A stretch of 64,000 nucleotides of DNA from Streptomyces durmitorensis (lineage in GTDB: Bacteria; Actinomycetota; Actinomycetes; Streptomycetales; Streptomycetaceae), in assembly GCF_023498005.1 (NCBI RefSeq), contig NZ_CP097289.1, forward strand, positions 7,874,001 to 7,938,000. The letters run 5' to 3'. This document shows positions 29,452 to 37,599 of the stretch, piece after piece. The notes beneath the pieces are model-generated. The model saw only the letters and a list, made by a program, of their open reading frames with translations, had not been told where the DNA came from and made no database searches. Numbering within the stretch: the first letter of the stretch is position 1; every line of letters begins with the position of its first letter. The position numbers were made by a program, and so were the translations under genes.

Positions 29452-30783
29452 GTGCTAGGAGAGTATCGGATCGAAGGCCGGCGCGCAGCTGAGATCGCTG
29501 CCAGCGTGGAGCGTGCGGTGGGTGGCGGAGACCTGGAGCCGGGGCAACTGCTCCCGCCGATGCGCGAGTTGGCGGAGCGGCTCGGGGTGAATCCCAATAC
29601 GGTGGCCGCCGCCTACCGCACGCTGCGCGAACGCGGCGTCATCGAGACGGCGGGGCGGCGCGGCAGCCGCGTACGCCCCAAGCCCGCGACGACGGTGCGC
29701 GAGCTGATCCGCGTGGACGTGCCTGCCGGTGTGCGCGACGTGTCGAACGGCAATCCGGACACGGCGCTGCTCCCGCCGCTCGCCGAGGTGTTCGCGGCCG
29801 CCGCCGCGGAGGGCGACCGGAATCCCGTGCTGTACGGGCAGGAGGCCGTGCACCCGGAACTGACCCGCCACGCGCGCGTGGCCCTCGACGAGGACGGCGT
29901 GCCGGACGGTCCCGTCGCCGTCACCTCCGGGTCGCTCGACGCCATCGAGCGCGTGCTCGCGGCGCACCTCAAGCCCGGCGACGCGGTCGCGGTCGAGGAC
30001 CCGGGCTGGGGGAGCCTGCTCGACCTGATGCCGGTGCTCGGGCTGCGTACGGTCCCGGTGGGCGTCGACGACGACGGGCCGCTGCCCGCCGACGTGGAGG
30101 ACGCGCTGCGCGGCGGCGTCCGGGCGCTCATCGTCACCGACCGCGCCCAGAACCCGACCGGTGCCGCGATCAGTGCTCCACGCGCGCGTGCCCTGCGCAA
30201 GGTGCTCTCCGCACACAAGGATGTGCTGCTCATCGAGGACGACCATGGCCACGCCATCGTCGACCTGCCGCTGCACCCGCTGGCGGGCGTGACCCGAAGC
30301 TGGGCCTTCGTCCGATCCACGGCCAAGGCGTACGGCCCTGACCTGCGCCTTGCCCTGCTCACCGGGGACGCGGTCACCGTCGATCGCGTCCAGGGACGCC
30401 AGCGGCTCGGCCCCGGCTGGGTGAGCCATCTGTCGCAGCGCGCCGTGGTGCGGCTGTGGACGGACGGGGCGGTGGACCCGGCCGAGGTGGCGGCGTCCTA
30501 CGGGCGGCGGCGTGACGCCCTGATCGCCGCGCTCGCCGCGCGGGGCGTCACGGCGCACGGGCGCAGCGGCATGAACGTGTGGGTGCCCGTGCCGGACGAG
30601 ACGGGTGCGGTCTCCAGGCTGCTGCACGCGGGGTGGGCCGTCGCCCCGGGGGCGCGGTTCCGGATGAGTGCGCGGCCCGGGGTGCGGATCACGGTGTCGA
30701 CGCTCGGGGACGGTGACATCGAAACGGTGGCGGACGCCGTCGCCTCCGCCACCGGGCCCGCTCCCGCGCGGCGTTACGAGTGA
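29452..30783 (+). CDS. MocR family regulator (GntR winged helix + aminotransferase domain)
   Basis: This 443-aa protein has a GntR winged helix (about 5-75: LPPMRELAERLGVNPNTVAAAYRTL), a linker, and a type-I fold aminotransferase-like domain (about 95-440) with the PLP lysine in RSTAKAYG (about K298). MocR/PdxR proteins sense PLP or an amino-acid external aldimine. Here it sits divergent from PPOX-family flavoproteins, so a vitamin B6 or amine-sensing role is plausible. Leaderless GTG 29452 fits the promoter; an in-frame ATG at 29443 is possible. Its 3' end overlaps the next gene by 10 bp. Confidence 0.9.
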   Translation: MLGEYRIEGRRAAEIAASVERAVGGGDLEPGQLLPPMRELAERLGVNPNTVAAAYRTLRERGVIETAGRRGSRVRPKPATTVRELIRVDVPAGVRDVSNGNPDTALLPPLAEVFAAAAAEGDRNPVLYGQEAVHPELTRHARVALDEDGVPDGPVAVTSGSLDAIERVLAAHLKPGDAVAVEDPGWGSLLDLMPVLGLRTVPVGVDDDGPLPADVEDALRGGVRALIVTDRAQNPTGAAISAPRARALRKVLSAHKDVLLIEDDHGHAIVDLPLHPLAGVTRSWAFVRSTAKAYGPDLRLALLTGDAVTVDRVQGRQRLGPGWVSHLSQRAVVRLWTDGAVDPAEVAASYGRRRDALIAALAARGVTAHGRSGMNVWVPVPDETGAVSRLLHAGWAVAPGARFRMSARPGVRITVSTLGDGDIETVADAVASATGPAPARRYE

Positions 30784-31748
30784 GCGAGCTTCTGTGGGCG
30801 ATCGCGCGGCCTGGACTGGGTGAGCGCCGCGCCCGCGAGGACGATCACCGCGCCGACCGGCGTCGACCAGCTCAGGGACTCGCCGAGCACGGCGACGCCC
30901 GCGGCGGTGGCGATGACCGGGACGAAGTACGTGACCATCTGGGCCGTCGTCGGCCCGACCTCGGCGACGAGGCCGTACTGGATCAGGAAGGCGACCCCGG
31001 TGCCGACGGCACCCAGTGCCACGATCGCAAGGAGCGGCACGACGGGGAAGTGCGTGGGGAAGGACGTGAACAGCGGGGTCACCACGGCCAGTTCGACGGT
31101 CGCGACCAGGAGCTGGGCGCCGGTCAGGGAGAGGTTCGAGTGGGAGGAGCCGGCCAGGGTGCGGCGCACGTAGATCCAGCCGATCGGGTAGCACAGCGAG
31201 GCGAGCAGTGCCATCGCCGTACCGCCGAAGTCAAGGCCGCTGAAGCCCTGCCAGGCGCCGAGGACCGTGAGCACCCCCAGGAACCCGATGCCGAGCCCCG
31301 CGACCCTGCGCCGCGTCGGACGGTCCTCGGAGAGTGCGACCAGGGAGAGCGCCATGCCCCACAAGGGCGACGTCGCGTTGCAGATACCGGCGAGCGTGGA
31401 CGGGATCGTCAGCTCCGCGTACGCGAACAGCGAGAACGGCAGGGCGTTGAGCAGCAGCGCCGCGACCGCGAGATGCCCCCACGTGCGGGCCCCGCGCGGC
31501 AGCCGCTCGCGCTTCGTCACGAGGACGGCCGCGACGACCGCGGTGCCGAAGACCAGTCGTCCCAAGGTGACTTGGAACGGTGCGTACCCCTCCGTGCCGA
31601 CCTTGATCAGCAGGAAGCTGAAGCCCCAGATCAGGGAGAGGATGCCGAAGCGGAGGCGCCAACCGGGTGCGCGGCTCCTCGGGTCTGCGGGGGAGGGAGG
31701 GGCGGAGGAAGCGGCAAGGGAGCCGGACGGGGTGGTGGTGGCGCTCAT
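30774..31748 (-). CDS. EamA/DMT family transporter (third)
   Basis: A 324-aa ten-helix DMT transporter with two EamA repeats (about 28-160, 175-310; LGESLSWSTPVGAVIVLAG). ATG 31748 has AAGGTGA. It diverges from a LysR regulator across 74 bp, the usual arrangement in which the regulator controls the transporter. Its stop overlaps the MocR stop by 10 bp, convergently. The substrate is unknown. Confidence 0.86.
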   Translation of the reverse strand: MSATTTPSGSLAASSAPPSPADPRSRAPGWRLRFGILSLIWGFSFLLIKVGTEGYAPFQVTLGRLVFGTAVVAAVLVTKRERLPRGARTWGHLAVAALLLNALPFSLFAYAELTIPSTLAGICNATSPLWGMALSLVALSEDRPTRRRVAGLGIGFLGVLTVLGAWQGFSGLDFGGTAMALLASLCYPIGWIYVRRTLAGSSHSNLSLTGAQLLVATVELAVVTPLFTSFPTHFPVVPLLAIVALGAVGTGVAFLIQYGLVAEVGPTTAQMVTYFVPVIATAAGVAVLGESLSWSTPVGAVIVLAGAALTQSRPRDRPQKLAHS

Positions 31749-31822
31749 GTACGTCACCTTGAAGCAGCCGACCTCGTAGAACAAGCGAAATAAACTGCCT
31801 GGTATCCCGTAGCATCGCTTAC

Positions 31823-32728
31823 ATGTTGAACCTGGAGCGTCTGCGCACGCTCGACGCACTGGCCCGGCACGGCTCCGTCAGCGGCGCCGCGGCGGGACTG
31901 CACGTCACGACGTCGGCGGTCTCCCAGCAGATGACCAAGCTGGAGCGCGAGGTGGGCCAGCAGCTCCTGGCCAAGAACGGCCGCGGGGTGCGCCTGACCG
32001 ACGCCGGACGGCTGCTCGCCGAGCATGCCGCGCGCATCCTCTCCCAGGTGGAGCTCGCCAGGGCCGACCTGGAGGAGCAGCGCGGCAAGGCCGTCGGTGA
32101 GCTGCGCATCGCCGCGTTCCCCACGGCGATGCGCGGCCTGCTGCCTGCCACGCTCGCCTCGCTGAGCGCAGGTCACCCCGGCCTGCGCGTCCGCTCCCAG
32201 GAGATGGAGCCGCAGCCCGCGGTGGCCGCCGTGGTGCGCGGCGACATCGACATGGCGGTCGTCCTCGACTGGTACAACAAGCCGCTGCCGATGCCCGAAG
32301 GCCTGGTCAAGGCGGCCCTCCTGGACGACCCCACCGACGTCGCCATGCCCGCGGGGCACCCCCTCGCCGACCGCGACGAAGTGGACCTGGAGGAGTTCGC
32401 GGACGACGAGTGGATCACCTGGGCGGAGGGCGAGTTCTGCCACGAGTGGCTGATGTTCACGCTGCGCGCCAAGGGCATCGAGCCGCGGATCGCCCATCGC
32501 GCGGAGGAGCACCACACCCAGCTCGCGCTGGTGGCCGCGGGTCTCGGCGTGTGCGTGGCGCCCCAGTTGGGGCGCGATCCGATGCCCGCCGGGGTCAGGA
32601 CGGTCCCGGTGCGGCACCGGGTGCGCCGTCAGGTGTACGTGGTGTGGCGCGCGGACGCGGACCGCAGGCCGTCGATCAGGGCCGCGGTCCAGGCGCTCCA
32701 GGGGGCGGGGGTGGCTCTGGGCGGGTGA
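31823..32728 (+). CDS. LysR family transcriptional regulator
   Basis: This 301-aa regulator has an N-terminal winged helix (about 3-60: LRTLDALARHGSVSGAAAGLHVTTSAVSQQMTKLE) and a periplasmic-binding-like effector domain (about 90-295). It sits 74 bp from, and divergent to, the EamA gene, its likely target. The frame starts at ATG 31823 without a Shine-Dalgarno. The effector-domain ligand is unknown. Confidence 0.9.
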   Translation: MLNLERLRTLDALARHGSVSGAAAGLHVTTSAVSQQMTKLEREVGQQLLAKNGRGVRLTDAGRLLAEHAARILSQVELARADLEEQRGKAVGELRIAAFPTAMRGLLPATLASLSAGHPGLRVRSQEMEPQPAVAAVVRGDIDMAVVLDWYNKPLPMPEGLVKAALLDDPTDVAMPAGHPLADRDEVDLEEFADDEWITWAEGEFCHEWLMFTLRAKGIEPRIAHRAEEHHTQLALVAAGLGVCVAPQLGRDPMPAGVRTVPVRHRVRRQVYVVWRADADRRPSIRAAVQALQGAGVALGG

Positions 32729-33208
32729 TCAGGGGCGGGCCGGCAGCTCGGCCAGTTTCCGGAAGTCCCAGGACGCGATCGCGTCGGGCGTGAGCCGGAT
32801 CCAGGCGTGCTTCCCGTCGTACGGCATCGCGTCCATCCCGAAGTACTTCTGGGCGAACAACCGCTCAGGGGCGTCGAGTTCGGGGCAGGGCTCGCCCATG
32901 CGCGGTGACTCGGCGACGAAGACCGCCGTCCCGGACAGCTCCACGCCCCGCAGCTCTCCGTACTCCACGCCCGCGTCGATCACCACGGCGATCCGCTGGT
33001 CGCCCCGCAGGTCCGCCCAGCGCTTGCTGCGGGTGATCGAGAACAGCCACAAGGACGTGCCGTCCCAGGCGAACCAGAGCGCGCTGACGTGTGGGGCGCC
33101 GTCCGCGGACACGGTGGCGACCCGGCAGGTGCGCTCCTCGGCGAGGAACGCGTCGAGCTCGCCCGGCGACATCATGATCCTGCGGCCCCGGCGCTGTGTG
33201 ACGGCCAT
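32729..33208 (-). CDS. Pyridoxamine 5'-phosphate oxidase / F420-type split-barrel protein
   Basis: This 159-aa split-barrel flavin or F420-binding protein has ERTCRVATVSADGAPHVSALWFAWDG and SGTAVFV motifs. The family includes F420-dependent reductases and Rv-type heme or biliverdin enzymes; the cofactor cannot be told from sequence. GGGAGGA before ATG 33208 selects the start. It is the second PPOX-family protein in 5 kb. Confidence 0.84.
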   Translation of the reverse strand: MAVTQRRGRRIMMSPGELDAFLAEERTCRVATVSADGAPHVSALWFAWDGTSLWLFSITRSKRWADLRGDQRIAVVIDAGVEYGELRGVELSGTAVFVAESPRMGEPCPELDAPERLFAQKYFGMDAMPYDGKHAWIRLTPDAIASWDFRKLAELPARP

Positions 33209-33384
33209 CGGTCCTCCCGCGGCAAAGGGAAAAGGTGGGCGCACGAAGAGAACTGACTGGTCGTCAGTTTCGTGCGTCAGGAAAGCATGCGGTCTCTTCC
33301 GCCGTGGCGCAATGGCCGCTAGCCTCCGCGCATCCCGGGCGCCGGTTGCCCCGGCGGTCCCGGACGACCCGGACAGGGGGAGCC

Positions 33385-34026
33385 ATGCCGTCGTACGAAC
33401 AGCTCAGGGAACTCCTCGATCCCGCCACCACCGTACTGATGACCGTCGAGTGCCAGCAGGGTGTGGTGGGGACGGAGAGCGCGCTGCCCGAACTCGCCGA
33501 CGAGGCACGCTCGTCGGGCTGCCTCGTCAATGTCGCGCGGCTCGTCTCCGCCGCCCACCAGGCAGGCGTCCAGGTCCTGCACGCCGTCGCCGAACGGCGG
33601 CCCGACGGGCGGGGCGCCAACCACAACGCGCGTCTCTTCCGTGCCGCGGGGCGGCTGCCCGTGCAGCAGCTGTCCGGGACCAAGGCCGTACGGATCGCGC
33701 CGCCCATCGAAGTGGCCGACGAGGACTTCGTCGTACGACGGCTGCACGGGCTCTCGCCCCTCGCGGGCACGGACGTCGACCCGCTGCTTCGCAACCTCGG
33801 GTGCCGCACCCTCCTGGTGACCGGTGTGTCGGCGAACGTGGCGATACCGAACGCCGTCTTCGACGCCGTGAACCTCGGCTACACCGCCGTCGTGGCATCG
33901 GACGCCATCGCGGGAGTCCCCTCCGACTATGCACCCGCGATGATCCGCAACACGCTCGCCCTGGTGGCCACCATCGCCACCACCGAGGACATCCTCCGCA
34001 GTTGGAAGCGTCCTAGGCCAGTGTGA
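33385..34026 (+). CDS. Isochorismatase-fold protein lacking catalytic cysteine
   Basis: This 213-aa alpha/beta cysteine-hydrolase fold protein should contain the nucleophile in a TGVxTNVCV stretch, but here it reads TGVSANVAI (about 148-156): alanine replaces cysteine. The first catalytic aspartate (normally DMQ) is changed to the glutamate of VECQQG (about 22-26). A lysine (SGTKAVRI) remains. It is therefore probably not a hydrolase, and may bind rather than cut a ligand. Length and fold are otherwise normal. Ribosome site GGGGGAG; the stop overlaps the Rieske gene by 14 bp. Confidence 0.78.
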   Translation: MPSYEQLRELLDPATTVLMTVECQQGVVGTESALPELADEARSSGCLVNVARLVSAAHQAGVQVLHAVAERRPDGRGANHNARLFRAAGRLPVQQLSGTKAVRIAPPIEVADEDFVVRRLHGLSPLAGTDVDPLLRNLGCRTLLVTGVSANVAIPNAVFDAVNLGYTAVVASDAIAGVPSDYAPAMIRNTLALVATIATTEDILRSWKRPRPV

Positions 34027-34477
34027 TCGAGTCCCCGTCCACGCGGATCTCGGCGGCGGGCAGCGGTTTCGCCGCCGGGGAAGCCTTCACGCTCCCGTCC
34101 GCGATGGCGAACTTGCTCCCGTGACAAGGGCAGTTGATGGTGCCGCCCGCCACGCTCGTCACCGGACACTGTTTATGGGTGCAGCGGTTCGAGAAGGCCT
34201 TGAACTCGCCCTCCGTCGGCTGGGTCACGACCACCCCCTCCTCCTTGAAGATCTTGCCGCCGCCCACCGGGATCTCCGAGGTCTTGGCGAGCACGGCCCC
34301 GGCGGCACCTTCGGGCTCCTCGGCCTTGTCGGGCACCTTGTCCGCGGCCGGATCGGAGTCGTACGAGTCGTCGCTCTCCCCGCAGGCGGCGAGCGCGGCG
34401 GCCAGGCTGACGACGCCCGCCGCCGCGACGACGGAACGGCGGGAGGGCGTGGGCAGAGGTTCCTTCGAAAGGGTCAT
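34013..34477 (-). CDS. Rieske [2Fe-2S] domain lipoprotein
   Basis: This 154-aa protein has a twin-arginine signal with lipobox (RRSVVAAAGVVSLAAALAAC, Cys about 32), so it is Tat-exported and lipid-anchored, followed by a charged linker and a Rieske domain. The cluster ligands are visible as CTHKQCP and CPCHGSKF (CxH and CxxH). It should be an extracytoplasmic electron carrier; its partner is unknown. ATG 34477 lacks a clear Shine-Dalgarno. It diverges from the HipA-like gene by 90 bp. Confidence 0.88.
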   Translation of the reverse strand: MTLSKEPLPTPSRRSVVAAAGVVSLAAALAACGESDDSYDSDPAADKVPDKAEEPEGAAGAVLAKTSEIPVGGGKIFKEEGVVVTQPTEGEFKAFSNRCTHKQCPVTSVAGGTINCPCHGSKFAIADGSVKASPAAKPLPAAEIRVDGDSITLA

Positions 34478-34567
34478 GCCCGGTGGTACGAGACCGCGCA
34501 CCGTCGTGTTCAAACGCTCAAGCACTTCTTGCGCGAGCCGAGTTCGGACCGGCATTAACCTGGGGCG

Positions 34568-35359
34568 ATGCTCACCGAAGTCACCGCGGTCCGGTACGCG
34601 ACGCCCCTGCGGGAGGGCGGATCGCTCCCCGGCCTCGTCGAGGCCGTCGACGGCCGGGGAATGTACGCGTCGTACGTCATGAAGTTCACCGGGGCCGGAC
34701 AGGGCCGCAAGACGCTGGTCGCCGAGGTGATCTGCGGGCAGCTGGCGCGCGGCCTGGGGCTTTCGGTGCCGAGCCTCGCGCAGATGTGGCTCGACCCGGT
34801 GCTCGGCCTCGGCGAGCCCGATCAGCAGGTGCAGGCGCTGCTCAAGTCGAGCGGCGGTCTCAACCTCGGGATGGAGTACCTCTCGGGCGCGCTCGGCTTC
34901 GACGCGCTCGCCCACGACGTCGATCCGGCCGAGGCGGGCCGCGTCGTGTGGTTCGACGCGCTCATCAACAACGTGGACCGCTCCTGGCGCAACCCGAACA
35001 TGCTCGTGGTCGGCGGCGACCTGTGGCTCATCGACCACGGCGCGAGCATGATCTGGCACCACAACTGGCGCACCGCCGAGACCGCGGCCGCCAAGCCGTA
35101 CGACGCGTCCGACCACGCCCTGGCCCCCTTCGCCCCCGACGTCGCCACGGCCGCCGCCGAGCTCGCCCCGCTGGTGACCGAGGAGCTGCTCGCCGCGGCC
35201 GCCGCCGATGTGCCCGACGTATGGCTCGTGGACGAGCCGGGCTTCGACACCCCCGACGCCGTGCGCCGCGCCTATGTGGCGGCGCTGCTGCCGCGGGCCA
35301 GGACCATCCACGAACGGATCCAGCTGCCCGAGCCGCAGCGGAAGGGCGCCGACCAGTGA
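34568..35359 (+). CDS. HipA-family kinase-like protein (HipA_2)
   Basis: This 263-aa single-domain protein has the HipA-type kinase core: LVAEVICGQLARGL, catalytic loop FDALINNVDRSWRNPNML (about 136-153, D..N DR..N), and metal motif LWLIDHGASM (about 157-166). Real HipA is about 440 aa with an N-terminal subdomain; here that is shorter, so it belongs to the small HipA_2 subgroup. TAACCT (34556-34561) ends 6 nt before the ATG, so the mRNA is probably leaderless. It is coupled to a DUF3037 gene by a 4-bp overlap, an arrangement that could form a toxin-antitoxin or regulatory pair. Confidence 0.8.
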   Translation: MLTEVTAVRYATPLREGGSLPGLVEAVDGRGMYASYVMKFTGAGQGRKTLVAEVICGQLARGLGLSVPSLAQMWLDPVLGLGEPDQQVQALLKSSGGLNLGMEYLSGALGFDALAHDVDPAEAGRVVWFDALINNVDRSWRNPNMLVVGGDLWLIDHGASMIWHHNWRTAETAAAKPYDASDHALAPFAPDVATAAAELAPLVTEELLAAAAADVPDVWLVDEPGFDTPDAVRRAYVAALLPRARTIHERIQLPEPQRKGADQ

Positions 35360-35766
35360 CCGAGCAGCCGTTGCCTGTCCAGGCGATCCAGCGGGACGTC
35401 TTCGAGTACGCCCTGGTGCGCGTCGTGCCGCGTGTGGAGCGCGGGGAGCAGTTCAACGCGGGGGTGGTGGTCTACTGCCGGGCCAAGTCCTTCGTGGCCG
35501 CCCGTACGCATCTGGACGAGGCCAAACTGCGGGCCCTGGACCCTGAGGCCGACCCCGAGGGCATCAGGGCCGCGCTCGGCGCCGTCGAGCGGATCTGCGC
35601 GGGCGGCGCAGGAGCAGGCCAGGCCGAGCGGGACGATGCCGGGCGGCGCTTTCGGTGGCTGATCGCGCCGCGCTCGACCGTCGTGCAGCCGGGGCCGGTG
35701 CACACGGGCCTCACGGCGGATCCCGCCGCAGAGGTGGACCGACTCCTCGACCTCCTGGTGAGGTGA
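35356..35766 (+). CDS. DUF3037 family protein
   Basis: A 136-aa protein with EYALVRVVPRVERGEQFNAGVVVYC near the start (about 17-41) and RFRWLIAPRSTVVQPGPVHTGL (about 90-115), both typical of DUF3037. No function is established. GTG overlaps the HipA-like stop (GTGA), so the two are made together and may form a complex. If the pair is a toxin-antitoxin-like unit, the order (kinase first) is reversed compared with HipBA, and no HTH antitoxin is present. Confidence 0.82.
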   Translation: MTEQPLPVQAIQRDVFEYALVRVVPRVERGEQFNAGVVVYCRAKSFVAARTHLDEAKLRALDPEADPEGIRAALGAVERICAGGAGAGQAERDDAGRRFRWLIAPRSTVVQPGPVHTGLTADPAAEVDRLLDLLVR

Positions 35767-35790
35767 AGAATCACAGCTCCCGGTGTGCCG

Positions 35791-35852
35791 TTGACACCGG
35801 GTGCCAGGGCTTCTAGCGTCTCGTTCAGCTGAAGGTACTAAGCGGTCGCTCA
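35791..35852 (+). promoter_or_regulatory. Promoter and operator-like palindrome of the SDR gene pair
   Basis: TTGACA (35791-35796), 17-bp spacer and TAGCGT (35814-35819) form an almost consensus promoter, with start near 35826. Just downstream, TAAGCGGTCGCTCA (35839-35852) is a near-perfect palindrome AAGCG-GT-CGCT, typical of TetR-type operators beside lipid-metabolism genes. Confidence 0.75.
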
Positions 35853-35901
35853 CCATCGGGGCGTACCGTAGAGCCGCATCCCAAGGGCGAGGAGAACCAG
35901 C

Positions 35902-36663
35902 ATGTCCACCACTGAGCAGCGCGTCGCGGTCGTGACCGGAGCAGCGCGAGGCATCGGCGCGGCGACCGCCGTGCGTCTGGCCGCCGAGGGCCGCGCCGTC
36001 GCGGTGATCGACCTCGACGAGGCCGCCTGCAAGGACACCGTCACGACGATCACCGCTGCCGGTGGCAGGGCGATCGCGGTCGGCTGCGACGTGTCCGACG
36101 AGGCCCAGGTCGAGGCTGCCATCGCCCGGATCGCCGACGAGCTCGGCGCCCCCACGATCCTCGTGAACAACGCCGGTGTGCTCCGCGACAACCTCCTCTT
36201 CAAGATGAGCGCGAACGACTGGGACACGGTCATGAACGTGCACCTGCGCGGCGCCTTCCTGATGTCGAAGGCCTGCCAGAAGCACATGGTGGACGCCAAG
36301 TTCGGCCGGATCGTGAACCTCTCCTCGTCCTCCGCGCTCGGCAACCGCGGCCAGGTCAACTACGCCGCGGCCAAGGCAGGACTGCAGGGCTTCACCAAGA
36401 CCCTCGCCAAGGAGCTCGGCAAGTTCGGCGTCACCGCCAACTCCGTGGCCCCGGGCTTCATCGTCACCGAGATGACCAAGTCCACCGCCGACCGCGTCGG
36501 CATGGGCTTCGAGGACTTCCAGGCCGCGGCCGCCACGCAGATCCCGGTGCAGCGCGTGGGCCGCCCCGAGGACATCGCCAACGCCATCGCGTTCTTCACG
36601 GGCGACGCGGCGGGCTTCGTCTCCGGCCAGGTCATGTACGTGGCCGGCGGCCCGCTCAACTAG
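35902..36663 (+). CDS. fabG: 3-oxoacyl-[ACP] reductase-like SDR
   Basis: This 253-aa classical short-chain dehydrogenase has TGAARGIG (about 13-20), NNAG (about 90-93), the catalytic Ser-Tyr-Lys set (S in LSSSSALG, YAAAKAG at about 154-160) and PGFIVTEM. It should reduce beta-ketoacyl thioesters with NADPH. The gene sits at the head of a two-SDR unit with a strong promoter. It differs from the essential FabG of the fatty acid cluster, so it is an accessory reductase. Confidence 0.85.
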   Translation: MSTTEQRVAVVTGAARGIGAATAVRLAAEGRAVAVIDLDEAACKDTVTTITAAGGRAIAVGCDVSDEAQVEAAIARIADELGAPTILVNNAGVLRDNLLFKMSANDWDTVMNVHLRGAFLMSKACQKHMVDAKFGRIVNLSSSSALGNRGQVNYAAAKAGLQGFTKTLAKELGKFGVTANSVAPGFIVTEMTKSTADRVGMGFEDFQAAAATQIPVQRVGRPEDIANAIAFFTGDAAGFVSGQVMYVAGGPLN

Positions 36664-36700
36664 TTCGGTACCGGTAGTTCTGTCCCGGAGGGATGCGGAG

Positions 36701-37456
36701 ATGACAGTGCAGGACAGTGGAAAGGCAGCGCTCATCACGGGCGCGAGCCGCGGTATCGGCTACGGCATCGCGGAGGCGCTCGTCGCCCGCGGTGACCGCG
36801 TGTGCATCACCGGACGCAACGAGGACGCGCTCAAGGAGGCCGTCGAGAAGCTCGGCGCCGACCGCGTCATCGGCGTCGCGGGCAAGGCCCACGACGAGGC
36901 CCACCAGGCGGTCGCCGTCGAGCGCGCCATGGAGGCCTTCGGGCGGGTCGACTTCTTGATCAACAACGCCGGCACGAACCCGGTGTTCGGGCCGATGGCC
37001 GAGCTCGACCTCAATGTGGCGCGCAAGGTCTTCGAGACCAACGTGATCTCGGCGCTCGGCTTCGCCCAGCAGACCTGGAAGGCCTGGCAGAGCGAGAACG
37101 GCGGTGCGATCGTGAACATCGCCTCCGTCGCGGGCGTCGCCCCCTCGCCGTTCATCGGCGCGTACGGCATGAGCAAGGCCGCCATGGTCAACCTCACCCT
37201 GCAGCTCGCGCACGAGTTCGCGCCGAAGGTGCGGGTCAACTCGATCGCGCCGGCCGTGGTCAAGACCAAGTTCGCCCAGGCGCTGTACGAGGGCCGTGAG
37301 GAGGAGGCCGCCGCCGCGTACCCCCTGGGGCGGCTCGGTGTGCCCGAGGACATCGGGGGCGCCGCCGCGTTCCTCACGTCCAGCCAGTCGGACTGGATCA
37401 CGGGGCAGACACTCGTGGTCGATGGCGGCATCTTCCTCAATGCGGGCGTCAGCTGA
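36701..37456 (+). CDS. Short-chain dehydrogenase/reductase
   Basis: A 251-aa SDR with TGASRGIGYGIA (about 15-26), NNAG (about 88-91), Ser in IASVAGV and YGMSKAAMV (about 150-158) as catalytic Tyr-Lys. GGAGGGATGCGGAG provides a ribosome site, 37 nt after the previous gene. Substrate unknown; the pair may act sequentially on an acyl or polyketide-type substrate. Confidence 0.88.
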   Translation: MTVQDSGKAALITGASRGIGYGIAEALVARGDRVCITGRNEDALKEAVEKLGADRVIGVAGKAHDEAHQAVAVERAMEAFGRVDFLINNAGTNPVFGPMAELDLNVARKVFETNVISALGFAQQTWKAWQSENGGAIVNIASVAGVAPSPFIGAYGMSKAAMVNLTLQLAHEFAPKVRVNSIAPAVVKTKFAQALYEGREEEAAAAYPLGRLGVPEDIGGAAAFLTSSQSDWITGQTLVVDGGIFLNAGVS

Positions 37457-37599
37457 CGAAGGCTGCACAATCGCCAGGTACGCCACTCAAAAGGGACGTA
37501 CACGCGCATCAAGTGCCCCGTCGGCGCCGCAAGTTGGCCCGGCGGGGCATTGCGATATTGTCTCCCGACCCATGGCATGGCCGATCGAGGAGCGTGCGC

